Below the pieces are notes generated by a model. It did no database searches. It worked only from the letters and a program-made list of their open reading frames with translations, and was not told the DNA's origin. The translations under genes and the position numbers were made by a program. From Pseudomonadota bacterium (GTDB taxonomy: Bacteria > Desulfobacterota > Desulfovibrionia > Desulfovibrionales > Desulfovibrionaceae), in the NCBI GenBank assembly GCA_023460395.1, contig JAEWQB010000028.1:124001-188000 (forward strand): a DNA stretch of 64,000 bases. Reading direction: 5' to 3'. The stretch's first letter is position 1, and the number at the start of each line of letters is the position of its first letter. Of the stretch, positions 16,293 through 24,826 are shown in pieces.

Positions 16293-16402
16293 TCCGGGGG
16301 GAAAGAGCTTATTCACATCCTGCGGATGTTCAACGTAACGGCAGGGAAGGACGTGGTGTCATTAGCGCTGGTATGTGCAGCATCAAGATATACCATACAG
16401 GC

Positions 16403-18577
16403 TCACAATATGAGTACACCGTCATCTAAATCGCCCATCTGGATGATTCCCGCCATATATCCGAGAAAGTCGTTATAGAGCAGATTCCACGCATAAATGC
16501 CGGGCAAAATTTCCGGAGTGTGCAGCTTTTTGAGTTTGTAATATGCGATCTGAACGGATTTCTTCTGCAAGTCTGGCCAATTGACGTTTCCGTGCTGTAA
16601 TGCGGCAACAATATCCCGGTCCACCACTGCGATACGCGTATCCGATGTAATCACTTTGAAGCTTTCCTCCACGAGGGGGAAGCGGGCGCTCTGCTCATGG
16701 CGTAGCAACATGCGGTACTTGTCCTTGACGCCGCCCAGACGAATTTCATCCTGGATGGATTGAGTGCTGAGGGCGGGCGAGATTGTATCACCGTGCATAA
16801 AGTAGCCGTGAAGAATTTTGGCTGCATCCTTCAATCCTGGATTTTCCTTGATCATGCGGTCGGGAGCCAGTTGAAAGGTCCAGATTTCCGCATCAGGATA
16901 TTCTCCCTCTCGATTAATCCGTCCGGCAGCCTGCAACAGGGAAACAAGCGAGCCGAGCTCACGAAAGCCTATCCGGAAGGATAAATTCACTCCTGCCTCA
17001 ACACAGGAGGTCGCCACCATGGTCCAATCCCGATCTTTTTTATCAGCCAACCGCGCCTTGACCCGGTCCAGTGTTTTCTCCCTGTCTTCTGGCGTCAAAG
17101 CTGTGGAGAGATGCTCCACCTGTCCGCGTCCAAAGCGTTCATACAAGGCATTAGCCAGCATTGCGGCGCTCTGCACAGTATTCAGGATTAGCAGCCTTGG
17201 ACCGGCATGTTTGGAAATCCAGTCCGCCATTTGCTCAATTGTTTTAGGTCCCAAATCGCTTCGATAGACAATACGATTTTTCTCATAGCGCGCAAGCTGT
17301 CGGCGCAGGCTCTCCTGAATGATTTCCGGCACCGCGATTTCCCCCATGTTCTGCGCAATTTCCGGTATCTGCCAGAAACGACTCAAAGAACCGGAGGCCA
17401 GCACCCAGTAACAGCCCCATTCCTGGCTGAAGATATTCATCCATTTCCAGGCCAGCGGCAAAAGAGGCGCAGGAAGCGCCGCGTGGGCCTCATCCACAAA
17501 AATCGCACTGCCCGGCAGCTCATGCAGGCGGCGAAGTGTCGAGGTGGATTTTGCAGCCAGGGTTTCAAAAAAGGCCACAGCGGTGGTGACGATGATTGGC
17601 GCGCGCCACAGGGCGGTCAGATGCATGGCATCCTCGCTTTCAAAGTCGGCACGGTGATGCAGCTCCGCCACCACCTCGGCGGGGTTCTCTCTCGGCAGCA
17701 CCAGTGCTTTGCGGTAATCGCGCACGGATTGCGTAATGATGTTGGTATACGGCAAGACGACAAAAATCCGACGCAAGGAGCGCTTTTGTGCCTGGGCCAA
17801 TAAATGAGCCATGACGGAGAAGGTTTTCCCCGAACCCACAGGGCTGTCGCAGGCGCTGATGCCATGCTCCGGCAGAGCATCCCGGCAGGCCAGATACATC
17901 TGGCGGCGCAGGTTGTTGCGTTCCCCTTCCTTGTCCAGACTAGCCACATGCCGGTTCAACTGTTCGAGCCTCTCCTGCGGATGCAGGCGGGGCATCTCTT
18001 CTTCGATCGGATACTTGCCGTAATGAATGCCAGTATCGGTATGGTCGGCATCCACCAGGCAGGAGAGCAGAAGGCGCAGCAAGACGGAGCGGTCCGCCTG
18101 GGGCAGGGAGCAGCCACCCGTTTCCGTTGAGGAAAAAATGCTGCTATGGACGCACTCCAGTTCTGGCAAACATCTATTGGTTTCTTCAATCAGCCCAGAA
18201 TCGCGCAAGGCCTCCTCCCCACGTTCTCCCTCATCCAGGCAATCCGGCAAACCACCGTGATGCGCATACACCAGCATGGCGGCAAGTCCTGATGCTCCTG
18301 TACCGCGCAAAAAGTGAGCGGTTCCGGCATCCACATGATTTTTGGGTAGACTCTTTGCCTTTTTTCTGCCCGACAACACCTCCTGATTTGCCGGATCCAA
18401 TTTACCCAGGTCGTGGAACTCGGCGGCCTTCTCCATGAGCGGCGACACATCGGTGGCACAGGCTAGGTACCGCCCCATCTCCCGCATAGAGTTCAACGCT
18501 TTATCGCGCACCTCTCGCACATGCCCCTCATAGCTTTGCGCGGGGATGCCGTTGCGGGGACTGTGGGCGTAGTACAT
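16403..18577 (-). CDS. cas3: Type I-C Cas3 nuclease-helicase
   Basis: 724 residues. N-terminal HD nuclease domain: His-Asp at 55-56 in AAEFHDLGKLD, NHVDAG, and YAHHGGLP. Helicase domain 1: Walker A SPVGSGKT (245-252) and DEAH box 362-365 (IFVDEAHAALP). Helicase domain 2 ends with TSCVEAGVNLSF and QAAGRINREGEY. All metal and ATP residues expected of an active enzyme are there. Cas3 is recruited to the Cascade R-loop and degrades the target DNA. Here it is the last gene of the operon, overlapping the cas7 stop by one base (TAATG); in usual I-C loci cas3 comes first. No lesion is seen. Confidence 0.95.
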   Translation of the reverse strand: MYYAHSPRNGIPAQSYEGHVREVRDKALNSMREMGRYLACATDVSPLMEKAAEFHDLGKLDPANQEVLSGRKKAKSLPKNHVDAGTAHFLRGTGASGLAAMLVYAHHGGLPDCLDEGERGEEALRDSGLIEETNRCLPELECVHSSIFSSTETGGCSLPQADRSVLLRLLLSCLVDADHTDTGIHYGKYPIEEEMPRLHPQERLEQLNRHVASLDKEGERNNLRRQMYLACRDALPEHGISACDSPVGSGKTFSVMAHLLAQAQKRSLRRIFVVLPYTNIITQSVRDYRKALVLPRENPAEVVAELHHRADFESEDAMHLTALWRAPIIVTTAVAFFETLAAKSTSTLRRLHELPGSAIFVDEAHAALPAPLLPLAWKWMNIFSQEWGCYWVLASGSLSRFWQIPEIAQNMGEIAVPEIIQESLRRQLARYEKNRIVYRSDLGPKTIEQMADWISKHAGPRLLILNTVQSAAMLANALYERFGRGQVEHLSTALTPEDREKTLDRVKARLADKKDRDWTMVATSCVEAGVNLSFRIGFRELGSLVSLLQAAGRINREGEYPDAEIWTFQLAPDRMIKENPGLKDAAKILHGYFMHGDTISPALSTQSIQDEIRLGGVKDKYRMLLRHEQSARFPLVEESFKVITSDTRIAVVDRDIVAALQHGNVNWPDLQKKSVQIAYYKLKKLHTPEILPGIYAWNLLYNDFLGYMAGIIQMGDLDDGVLIL

Positions 18578-19461
18578 TACAGCGCCATCAAATCTTGAAC
18601 AGATGCCACCCTTTCCCGCAGTTCAGGGGAAAGCCCCGCGCTGTCGTCATAGTCACTCCATGAATTAGAAGGGTCTTCGGCATTGCCGATACGCCGGGGG
18701 CTCAGAGCCTCCAGAAGCAGATAATCCGGGCAGCTGCCCAAGCTGTTTTTGTGCTCCACATACCAGGCGTGGCGGATACGCACATCTGGGCGTATGGCGG
18801 AGCGGTTCAAATCGTAGGCGTAAGGAATAAGCAGCTTCATCAACTCCACATCCTCGACCGTGCAACCGCTTTTGTCGGCGAAATTGGGATTGATGAAAAA
18901 CGGCATGCAGTAGACTCCGTGTTCCACAATGCGGAAAGCCAGGGGCGCCATACCCGCGTTTTTTCCTTCCTGAACACCAGCCTTGTTGGTGTTGGTATGG
19001 CGTACGATGTTCACCGGCGAGAGGGAAAGGCCCACGCCGAACTGCGCCACCCCAGTCTTGATAAAACCTTTGTTGGCTTTCTCTTCCAAAAAGGTATTGC
19101 CAAACAGCCTAGCATCCCAATATTTACGAACAAATTCGCTCTGCAAAAAGGCTTTTTGATCGAACTTCTGAGGATCCTCTGCCATTTCCTGGCCGATGGC
19201 CTTGCGATCTCTTCCTCGTGACTCCAGAATGCAATACCTGTCAGGGTGACTGGAATAAACAGGGGATAAGCTTTTGAAGAAGGGACCACTCTTGTCCTCC
19301 AAGAGATCACGCAACTTGCGTTTGAAGGAAACCGGCGAAATTTCGCCTTTGCCGTTTGGGCGTTGACGCGGTTCGCTCTCCCTGTCCGGGTCGCCATTGG
19401 GGTTGGAGTTGACCGACTCAATGACCAAAAGCCCAGTGGCACGTATGATTTCACTACTCAT
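18577..19461 (-). CDS. cas7: Type I-C Cas7 (Csd2) Cascade backbone protein
   Basis: 294 residues from ATG 19461, which overlaps the cas8c stop by 8 bp (ATGAGTAG). The start, ATGLLVIESVNSNPNGDPD, is the classic Csd2 opening; VGLSLSPVNIVRHTN and the C-terminal region also fit. Cas7 polymerises along the crRNA to form the Cascade filament. The open frame extends to 19620, but the longer part overlaps cas8c and lacks family character. Length is near the family norm of about 280-300. It is translationally coupled on both sides, which favours a fixed Cascade stoichiometry. Confidence 0.95.
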   Translation of the reverse strand: MSSEIIRATGLLVIESVNSNPNGDPDRESEPRQRPNGKGEISPVSFKRKLRDLLEDKSGPFFKSLSPVYSSHPDRYCILESRGRDRKAIGQEMAEDPQKFDQKAFLQSEFVRKYWDARLFGNTFLEEKANKGFIKTGVAQFGVGLSLSPVNIVRHTNTNKAGVQEGKNAGMAPLAFRIVEHGVYCMPFFINPNFADKSGCTVEDVELMKLLIPYAYDLNRSAIRPDVRIRHAWYVEHKNSLGSCPDYLLLEALSPRRIGNAEDPSNSWSDYDDSAGLSPELRERVASVQDLMAL

Positions 19462-21574
19462 TGTCCTGTCCCTCTTCTGTATTGGTTTGTTCATTGCCGG
19501 AAATTTTTTGCCGTTTCGGAAAAGCGGCGAGATAACCAAGAAAAACCTGCGCCTGCTCAAATTCATCGAAGCGGGCATCTTTCTCCAGCAATTTTTCCAG
19601 CTTGCCCCCAAAATCACCATACAGCCGGAGGTACCAGCCAGCCAGCCAGAGCTCTTTACCGGCCTCCTGGTTCCCCTCCGGTTTTTGGCGGCTGTATTGC
19701 CCTGCCCAAGCTAGGTAAGGGGAGAGGCGCTGTCCCAGGAGAGCCAGGGCCTTGACCGGCGTTTCCGAAGCGGTAACGAAAACCGAGTTACCCACAAGCT
19801 GGGGAGGAATATCTCCATTGCGTTTGACCCGGCAGTACATGGCATGCAGATCATCAGACAGTTTGAGCAGCTGCCCCACAAGATAACCGGCGCTTTGCAT
19901 ATAGAACTCCTTTTCATGTCCGCCTCTATGAAGAAATAACCCCAGCAGAGGCACAAGCATGGACAGTTTGCCGCTGACAAGAGGCCTGGTGCCTTCATTT
20001 CTGTGCCACGTATTTCCGACGAAATGGAAAAGGTTCTGGGAGTTTTGCAGCACCAGACGCAAAAAGTACACAATATTTTGCTTGTCTTCCATGTCGATAA
20101 GAAGCTCAATACCCTGATAATACAGGATACGTCCAAGGCGCGAATTGGCTGTGGAGGCAAGTTCACCGTTGAGCTTCCATACGTCGTTGCACAGCGTTGC
20201 CACTTGAGTGGGAAAGGGGGTGAAGGGCTTCACCTCTTTGAATTCGGGAATATTCGCGCAGCCCAGTTGCCATTTTTCGGCGCAGTCAATGTACGCGGAG
20301 GGCGCCATACTGCGCGTGAAAAGCACCTTGGTGCGGGCCTTATCCATTTTGCGCAGGGAAAAAATTCGGATGGCCTCCGGTTTGTGCTTCGGCGAAAGGG
20401 AGTCAAAGGCGCGGATAAAATCTTCCGCGCGCAGTTCAAAGCGCTCTTGTCTCTCCGCATCATCCACTCCGGGGGCGACAGGCGCAAGCCAGTCCAAAGC
20501 GGCTGCCTTTGGGTCCAGCCTGGAAGGGTAGGCGAACACGATCTCTTGATCGCCGACTATTTTCCAGGTCACTCCCCTGTTTGCCGGTATGGAAAGATAC
20601 TCCAGAGCCGCCTTGGTATCAGCCCGATTTTTCATGGAAACCGGGAATGAATCGCCATCGAAAAGACCATAGCGCCCTTGGCATTGCACCTGATTGAACA
20701 TGGAGCGCAGCTTGACGCCCCCCAACCCCGGCATGTTCACCTCTGGCATGGGTTCGTCTTCAAAATGCCCGAGGGGTATGCCGAAAGCATCCGGTGCGCC
20801 GCCTTTACCCTCTGCGGCGGAAATAGAAGACCCGGCGGAATCCGTTCGTAAAAGAACGTCATTGATCCACCCCGTTAGCAGCTCACTGCCCACCGGATAT
20901 CCATAGTCCTGCCACCCCGTGTAATCCAGAATGACGGAAAGAGAGCCGTGATCATCTTTCGGTTTTTTTGCTGCATTGCCTTTATGAAAGAGCATGGTCA
21001 ACGCGGTGTGCGCATCCTCGCCCGACTGCAATTGGGCGAGGATGCGCTTTTCAAGGGCTCGCCTGAATGCCTCAACGCGATTATCGGGAAAGTTTTCCAG
21101 GGCCTCAAGCAAGGCTGTCAGGGAGTTTTTTTCTTCGGGAAAAGCCGTACCAATCTTTTCTGCAAGTTCGGTGGCTTTGCCGACAATGCTGAGCTTGATT
21201 TTTCCGGCAATGGACGACCAATTGTTATTGTCGTGCCCGCACCAACTTCGAATTTTTTCAACATCCAATGCTGCCGGATTTTTCAGAAGTTGATTCAGTT
21301 CGTTGACAAGAGTTTCATCTGTGAGGCGATAGAGTGGGGCCGCGTTGAAGGCCGGAAAGGTGCCGTGCTTGTTGCCGTATTTTCGTAATCCAGAGGCCAA
21401 CCCCTCGCTGATGCAGCCAAACCCAGAAATGTCTCCATTAGTGCCGACCCATATCCTGAGGCATGGAGCATTGGAACGCACTTTCGGCAAGGTAAGGTAC
21501 TTACGATGCCACTGTTTGACACTGATGTCCATGCCGCTCAATGACTCCGACAACATGTGAAGTTCATTCAGCAT
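19454..21574 (-). CDS. cas8c: Type I-C Cas8c (Csd1) large Cascade subunit
   Basis: 706 residues, longer than the roughly 550-620 usual for Csd1. Family-like segments include the start MLNELHMLSESL, a W-rich middle with VTWKIVGDQEIVFAYPS, and the C-terminal LGYLAAFPKR. C-terminal helices (about 590-690) resemble the fused small-subunit region; in I-C an internal start inside cas8c makes the separate Cas11c protein, and an equivalent start cannot be fixed by eye here. Cas8c recognises the PAM and recruits Cas3. The gene overlaps cas5 by 11 bp and cas7 by 8 bp. The protein is divergent but intact. Confidence 0.88.
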   Translation of the reverse strand: MLNELHMLSESLSGMDISVKQWHRKYLTLPKVRSNAPCLRIWVGTNGDISGFGCISEGLASGLRKYGNKHGTFPAFNAAPLYRLTDETLVNELNQLLKNPAALDVEKIRSWCGHDNNNWSSIAGKIKLSIVGKATELAEKIGTAFPEEKNSLTALLEALENFPDNRVEAFRRALEKRILAQLQSGEDAHTALTMLFHKGNAAKKPKDDHGSLSVILDYTGWQDYGYPVGSELLTGWINDVLLRTDSAGSSISAAEGKGGAPDAFGIPLGHFEDEPMPEVNMPGLGGVKLRSMFNQVQCQGRYGLFDGDSFPVSMKNRADTKAALEYLSIPANRGVTWKIVGDQEIVFAYPSRLDPKAAALDWLAPVAPGVDDAERQERFELRAEDFIRAFDSLSPKHKPEAIRIFSLRKMDKARTKVLFTRSMAPSAYIDCAEKWQLGCANIPEFKEVKPFTPFPTQVATLCNDVWKLNGELASTANSRLGRILYYQGIELLIDMEDKQNIVYFLRLVLQNSQNLFHFVGNTWHRNEGTRPLVSGKLSMLVPLLGLFLHRGGHEKEFYMQSAGYLVGQLLKLSDDLHAMYCRVKRNGDIPPQLVGNSVFVTASETPVKALALLGQRLSPYLAWAGQYSRQKPEGNQEAGKELWLAGWYLRLYGDFGGKLEKLLEKDARFDEFEQAQVFLGYLAAFPKRQKISGNEQTNTEEGQDNE

Positions 21575-22238
21575 GCTCCCCTCCTTTTTCAGGATAGATC
21601 AGGCAGCCGCCTTCAATGGACAGATCCTGATCATAGACAAAGGAACGATCCGAACCATAGCCATGCGGAAACACTTGGCGCAGCATGGAAGGAACAACGA
21701 TGGGCGGCAGATGCGAAAGAACCCTAGTTTCAGCCCGCAAGGGGCCGTAATAGGAGGGGGTGAACTCGCGCCAGCCCAAAGCGGGGATGGAGTGGCACTG
21801 TCCACGCTCAAGGCGACGGGTGAACATGGCCTGATAGGCATGCCCGGGCGACGTGGTTTTTTTGTCCCACCGTAGGGCGCTTTCCGGCAGTTTGTCCTTC
21901 TGGGGAACCGGACCGGCCTTGGCGTAGAGCTTGTAGCAAACGTCGATGAGCACAGTGGTGAGCAACTGGTAATTGTTCCCTTTTTTTATTGCCTCTTCCT
22001 TGCGCAGTGGGCCGCCGTAGTTTGTGACGTATGAGTGAAATTGCACGGGCGCGCACAACTCCACCTTGAGAGGAACAACGTCTATGGCAGGCCCCCAGAG
22101 TATGGATTCAAAAAGGGCTTTCACCGCCGAGTAGGTGGGGGCCGGATAGCTGACGGGGCAGTCGCCGGTATCCGGCCGGGTCCACATGGCTGTTGCGCCT
22201 GAAATCTCCATTGCAATGGGGTAAAAAAGTCGCACCAT
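21564..22238 (-). CDS. cas5: Type I-C Cas5 (Csd5/Cas5d), pre-crRNA endonuclease
   Basis: 224 residues from ATG 22238, preceded by CAGGAGCG; the frame extends 15 residues upstream without support. The N-terminal ferredoxin-like region (MVRLFYPIAMEISGATAMWTR) and the block AYQAMFTRRLERGQC...ALGWREF are characteristic of Cas5d. In type I-C there is no Cas6; Cas5d cuts the repeat RNA and stays on the crRNA 5' handle. A Tyr/Lys-rich patch (GNNYQLLTTVLIDVCYKLY) lies near where catalytic residues occur in studied homologues, but exact residues cannot be assigned by eye. It is the first gene of the operon, so it sets transcription for all four. Confidence 0.92.
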   Translation of the reverse strand: MVRLFYPIAMEISGATAMWTRPDTGDCPVSYPAPTYSAVKALFESILWGPAIDVVPLKVELCAPVQFHSYVTNYGGPLRKEEAIKKGNNYQLLTTVLIDVCYKLYAKAGPVPQKDKLPESALRWDKKTTSPGHAYQAMFTRRLERGQCHSIPALGWREFTPSYYGPLRAETRVLSHLPPIVVPSMLRQVFPHGYGSDRSFVYDQDLSIEGGCLIYPEKGGEHAE

Positions 22239-22354
22239 GGGCAACGCTCCTGCGTTTCGGGAAGACTGTTCTATAGATGGCAATATATTTTCCGATAGTG
22301 CTTATCAGCATATGGCATAAAAAAAAAGGCCATCATGGCTACCACTGCTCCACC

Positions 22355-22378
22355 GTCACACAACTTCGTGATTGAAAC
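22355..22378 (+). repeat. Solitary CRISPR-repeat-like sequence upstream of the cas operon (tentative)
   Basis: The 24-base stretch starts GTCACAC and ends CGTGATTGAAAC. Type I-C repeats typically start GTC and end CGTGGATTGAAAC, so the 3' handle matches except for one missing G, and the hairpin centre is shortened. It occurs once, between divergent cas5 and the KilA-N gene, with no second copy nearby. It may be a degenerate repeat, a crRNA-like regulator, or chance. Confidence 0.25.
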
Positions 22379-22422
22379 CGCTCACCGCTTCCCCTATTAT
22401 CCTCCGTAGAGGATAGCCCCAC

Positions 22423-23243
22423 ATGACAAAACTCACAGTTCTGGACACCACAGTTTCTTACTATTCCCGCAAAGACGAGGATTACATCAGCCTCACCGAC
22501 ATGGCCCGCTATCGTGATGCGGAACGGGTGGACTATATATCCAGAACTGGATGCGAAACCGGAACACCATTGAATTTCTTGGCCTTTGGGAACAACTGAA
22601 CAATCCCGATTTTAAATCCATCGAATTCGATGGATTTAGAAATCAGGCCGGGCTGAACAGTTTTGCGCTCACACCCAAGTTATGGGTTGAAAAAACGGAC
22701 GCTATAGGCATCGTTTCCAAGAAGGGGCGCTACGGCGGCACTTACGCCCACAAGGATATCGCCTTTGAGTTTGCGTCCTGGTTGAGCGTGGAGTTCAAGC
22801 TCTATCTCATCAAGGAGTTCCAACGGCTCAAGGATGAAGAGCAGCGCCAACTCGGTTGGGACATCAAGCGCAACCTCGTCAAAATCAACTACCGCATCCA
22901 CACGGACGCGATCAAAGAACACCTTATCCCGGAGGCCGTCACGCCCGCCCACGCGAACATGGTATACGCTTCTGAAGCTGACATCCTGAACGTAGCCCTG
23001 TTTGGCATGACCGCAGCCGAATGGCGGCGGGGCAATGCGGATAACGACGGCAATATTCGTGATTACGCCACGGCGGCGCAACTCGTCTGCCTCTCCAACC
23101 TGGAGAACCTCAACGCCCTGTTCATCAAGGACGGATTACCCCAGGGAGAACGCCTCGCCCGCCTGAACGCCATCGCCATTCACCAGATGACCTTGCTGAC
23201 GGCGGATGCCGGAATAAAGCGGCTTGAAGCCTCGAAGAAATGA
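22423..23243 (+). pseudogene. KilA-N domain protein, single frameshift
   Basis: ATG 22423 (GAGGAT upstream) opens MTKLTVLDTTVSYYSRKDED and reads to DYI near 22539, then goes out of frame and stops at 22599. The continuation is in the next frame from 22539 (IQNWMRNRNTIEFLGLWEQ) through to 23243. One base appears lost in the tract TATATAT (22534-22540). Restored, the product would be about 273 residues: KilA-N DNA-binding domain (about 1-110) and an alpha-helical C-terminal region. Such genes are common in prophages and islands, often as antirepressors or unknowns. A downstream fragment could start at ATG 22551. Whether the shift is a mutation or programmed cannot be decided from sequence. Confidence 0.85.
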
Positions 23244-23371
23244 TTGTCCGATCCTGCCTGAAAACGTCCTGATAAATCGGCATATTTGGGGGGTATTCGT
23301 GGGGGTATTGAATTGGTGTTGTTAAATTTTATTATTAAAATTACAGCATATTATGCTTTAAATTGTACGTC

Positions 23372-23388
23372 CTCCCTCTCCGCCAGAA
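23372..23388 (+). repeat. attR: right copy of the 17-bp repeat
   Basis: Exact copy of 14591-14607. Upstream are short repeats typical of island ends: GGGGGTATT twice (near 23288-23312), the AT-rich hairpin AATTTTATTATTAAAATT and GCATATTATGC. Confidence 0.9.
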
Positions 23389-23431
23389 TTTTTTAGGCAT
23401 TCAGAACAGACCGCCTTCCAAGTTCGGCGCT

Positions 23432-23626
23432 GTGCTTGTCCAAGAATATAAAAAGCGCGGGATTACCCAATACAGCCTCGCCAAGAAAATGGAGCGCAGT
23501 ACCCGCTACCTAAACAATCTTGAGCATGACAGAAACGAACCACGCCTCACAACAATACTCCTGCTAGCGGATGCCATTGACATGGAGCTGGGCGAATTCC
23601 GCCTAATTGAGCCGGGCGGCCTTTAA
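23432..23626 (+). pseudogene. Xre-type helix-turn-helix regulator, N-terminally truncated
   Basis: About 64 residues from GTG 23432 contain a full Xre/Cro helix-turn-helix: ITQYSLAKKMERSTRYLNNLEHDRNEP, then LTTILLLADAIDMELGEF. Relatives begin a few residues earlier with Met before FGAVL; here the frame runs back into the attachment repeat with no proper start or ribosome site. It lies just outside attR. It may be the remnant of an older island at the same tRNA, or a gene that lost its start. The stretch 23627-23862 has no further gene. Confidence 0.6.
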
Positions 23627-23771
23627 GGAAGGGCAAACGCCAGTAGCGCCGCCGTCAGAAGAGAGCAGCGCGAAGAAGACCGAAGGCAAATAAAAGTAAG
23701 AAAAGTTTTAGCGGTAACGCCGAAAGAAATTTTCTCGCTCTGGATAAACACCGCGACTCAGCAAAGGGAAT

Positions 23772-23807
23772 CCCCGTCCGTGTGCCCAAAATAGACACAC
23801 GACGGGG
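23772..23807. other. Stem-loop downstream of the DsrE-like gene
   Basis: CCCCGTC(C)GTGTG pairs with CACACGACGGGG (ends 23772 and 23807). It lies about 55 bp beyond the DsrE stop. There is no T-run after it on the minus strand, so it may define a Rho-dependent 3' end. Confidence 0.5.
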
Positions 23808-23862
23808 AAAAAATGCCCGACCTCGCAGGGTACAGGGCGGCCCCTGTCTTACCCGCCTCCCA

Positions 23863-24324
23863 CTAATACGAAAGTACCAGCGTATCAGGCTCGCTGATGG
23901 CCCGAACACCGGCACCTCTTACGGCAACCACGCCCTCCAGCAGATCGGCATTGGTCATATTCCCCACATTTTTCATGCACATGGGGCAGGCCAGCACCTT
24001 CCCACCCGCTGCCATAAACTCCGCCAACATGGTGGCTATACTTCTGCCATCCCCATATTCCGGAGAAAGCTTGCGGGCCTTGACCAGATTTACGCCGTAC
24101 ACATTAAAAAACAGCACCCCTTCCACATTTCTTTCCCGCATAATAGCTTTGGTCACTTCTATAGCCATCGCTGCGCGGTTCACATCATCGGTTGTCACGC
24201 ACGTTACCACGCGCTGCATACCCTTCGATTCTTCGTCGGCTTTCCCCTGCCGCGGGTAAACCATCCCCATCACTCCCAATAATATCAGCCCTATGGCAAC
24301 ATTCCGAAACACATTTGCACGCAT
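23863..24324 (-). CDS. Exported DsrE-family protein
   Basis: 153 residues from ATG 24324 (AAGGAGG upstream). An N-terminal signal or anchor (NVAIGLILLGVMGMVY) is followed by a DsrE/DsrF-like fold: VVTCVTTDDVNRAAMAIEVTK, VLFFNVYGVNLV, and GGKVLACPMCMKNVG with a CPMC pair, ending SEPDTLVLSY. DsrE-family proteins carry sulfur on a cysteine or sense sulfur; this one would act in the periplasm or at the membrane face. It lies about 500 bp downstream of the YedE-TusA-DUF3343-kinase run and is probably related in function. Confidence 0.82.
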   Translation of the reverse strand: MRANVFRNVAIGLILLGVMGMVYPRQGKADEESKGMQRVVTCVTTDDVNRAAMAIEVTKAIMRERNVEGVLFFNVYGVNLVKARKLSPEYGDGRSIATMLAEFMAAGGKVLACPMCMKNVGNMTNADLLEGVVAVRGAGVRAISEPDTLVLSY

Positions 24325-24826
24325 GATCGCCTCCTTGTATGGTCGTAGGATACGGATAAACCTAGCACACACAACGTGCCTCGCCATGATAACCACCAGC
24401 GCACACCTCCCGGATGCCGAGCCAACGCGAGAGCCGTCTCCCGCCTTTCAGACTGCCGCGCGGCCCCTCCGCAAAACTACCAATCCATCTGTCTGTGGTA
24501 AACAGGCTGCACGCCGAACGGCAAGACGCCCCCCCATCTGGTTCTTCACATACCACTCCGCAAACGAACGACGGCGGGCACCGTGCCCGCCGCCGTCCGC
24601 ATAAAAAACCACTCCCGTTCTGCACGGCTTGGCTCTGGGCCTGCGGCAAGAAGCTACAGGCCGCGCAAGCCAAACGCGCCCCGTATCTCCACTCCCATGG
24701 GAAGAATTCCTCAAGGGCGTGGGGGGGGGCACAACATCCGTCTTTGCACAGGACGCTTGAGGGGGACTTCGCCACCCTTTAAATGAAGTTTTTCTTACCG
24801 AATAGGCAGGAAGGAAAGATACCGTC
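24325..24826. other. Gene-free interval with a G9 tract and a GC hairpin
   Basis: Several open frames cross this 500-bp gap, but none has a credible ribosome site or protein-like composition. It contains CGGCGGGCA/TGCCCGCCG (24572-24592) as a stem with a three-base loop, and nine consecutive G residues at 24721-24729. I see no RNA gene or promoter that I would defend. Confidence 0.5.

Larger units (their letters stand above)
14591..23388. mobile_element. 8.8-kb genomic island in tRNA-Ser carrying type I-C interference genes
   Basis: The island is bounded by the direct repeat CTCCCTCTCCGCCAGAA, at 14591-14607 (3' end of tRNA-Ser) and 23372-23388. Next to the left repeat is a P4-type tyrosine integrase gene, which is where such elements carry it. 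Cargo: integrase (damaged), cas3, cas7, cas8c, cas5 and a KilA-N gene (frameshifted). There is no relaxase, replication gene, cas1/cas2/cas4 or recognisable array. The layout fits a small integrative island that has lost mobility while keeping its cas operon intact. Confidence 0.9.

Noticed and set aside
16054..16402. Possible CRISPR array beside cas3
   Set aside because: I read the gap on both strands for type I-C repeat ends (ATTGAAAC or GTTTCAAT) and regular spacing and found none; only unrelated inverted repeats occur.
24572..24592. GC-rich hairpin as terminator of the kinase gene
   Set aside because: On the minus strand the T-run comes before rather than after the stem, so it cannot act as an intrinsic terminator.
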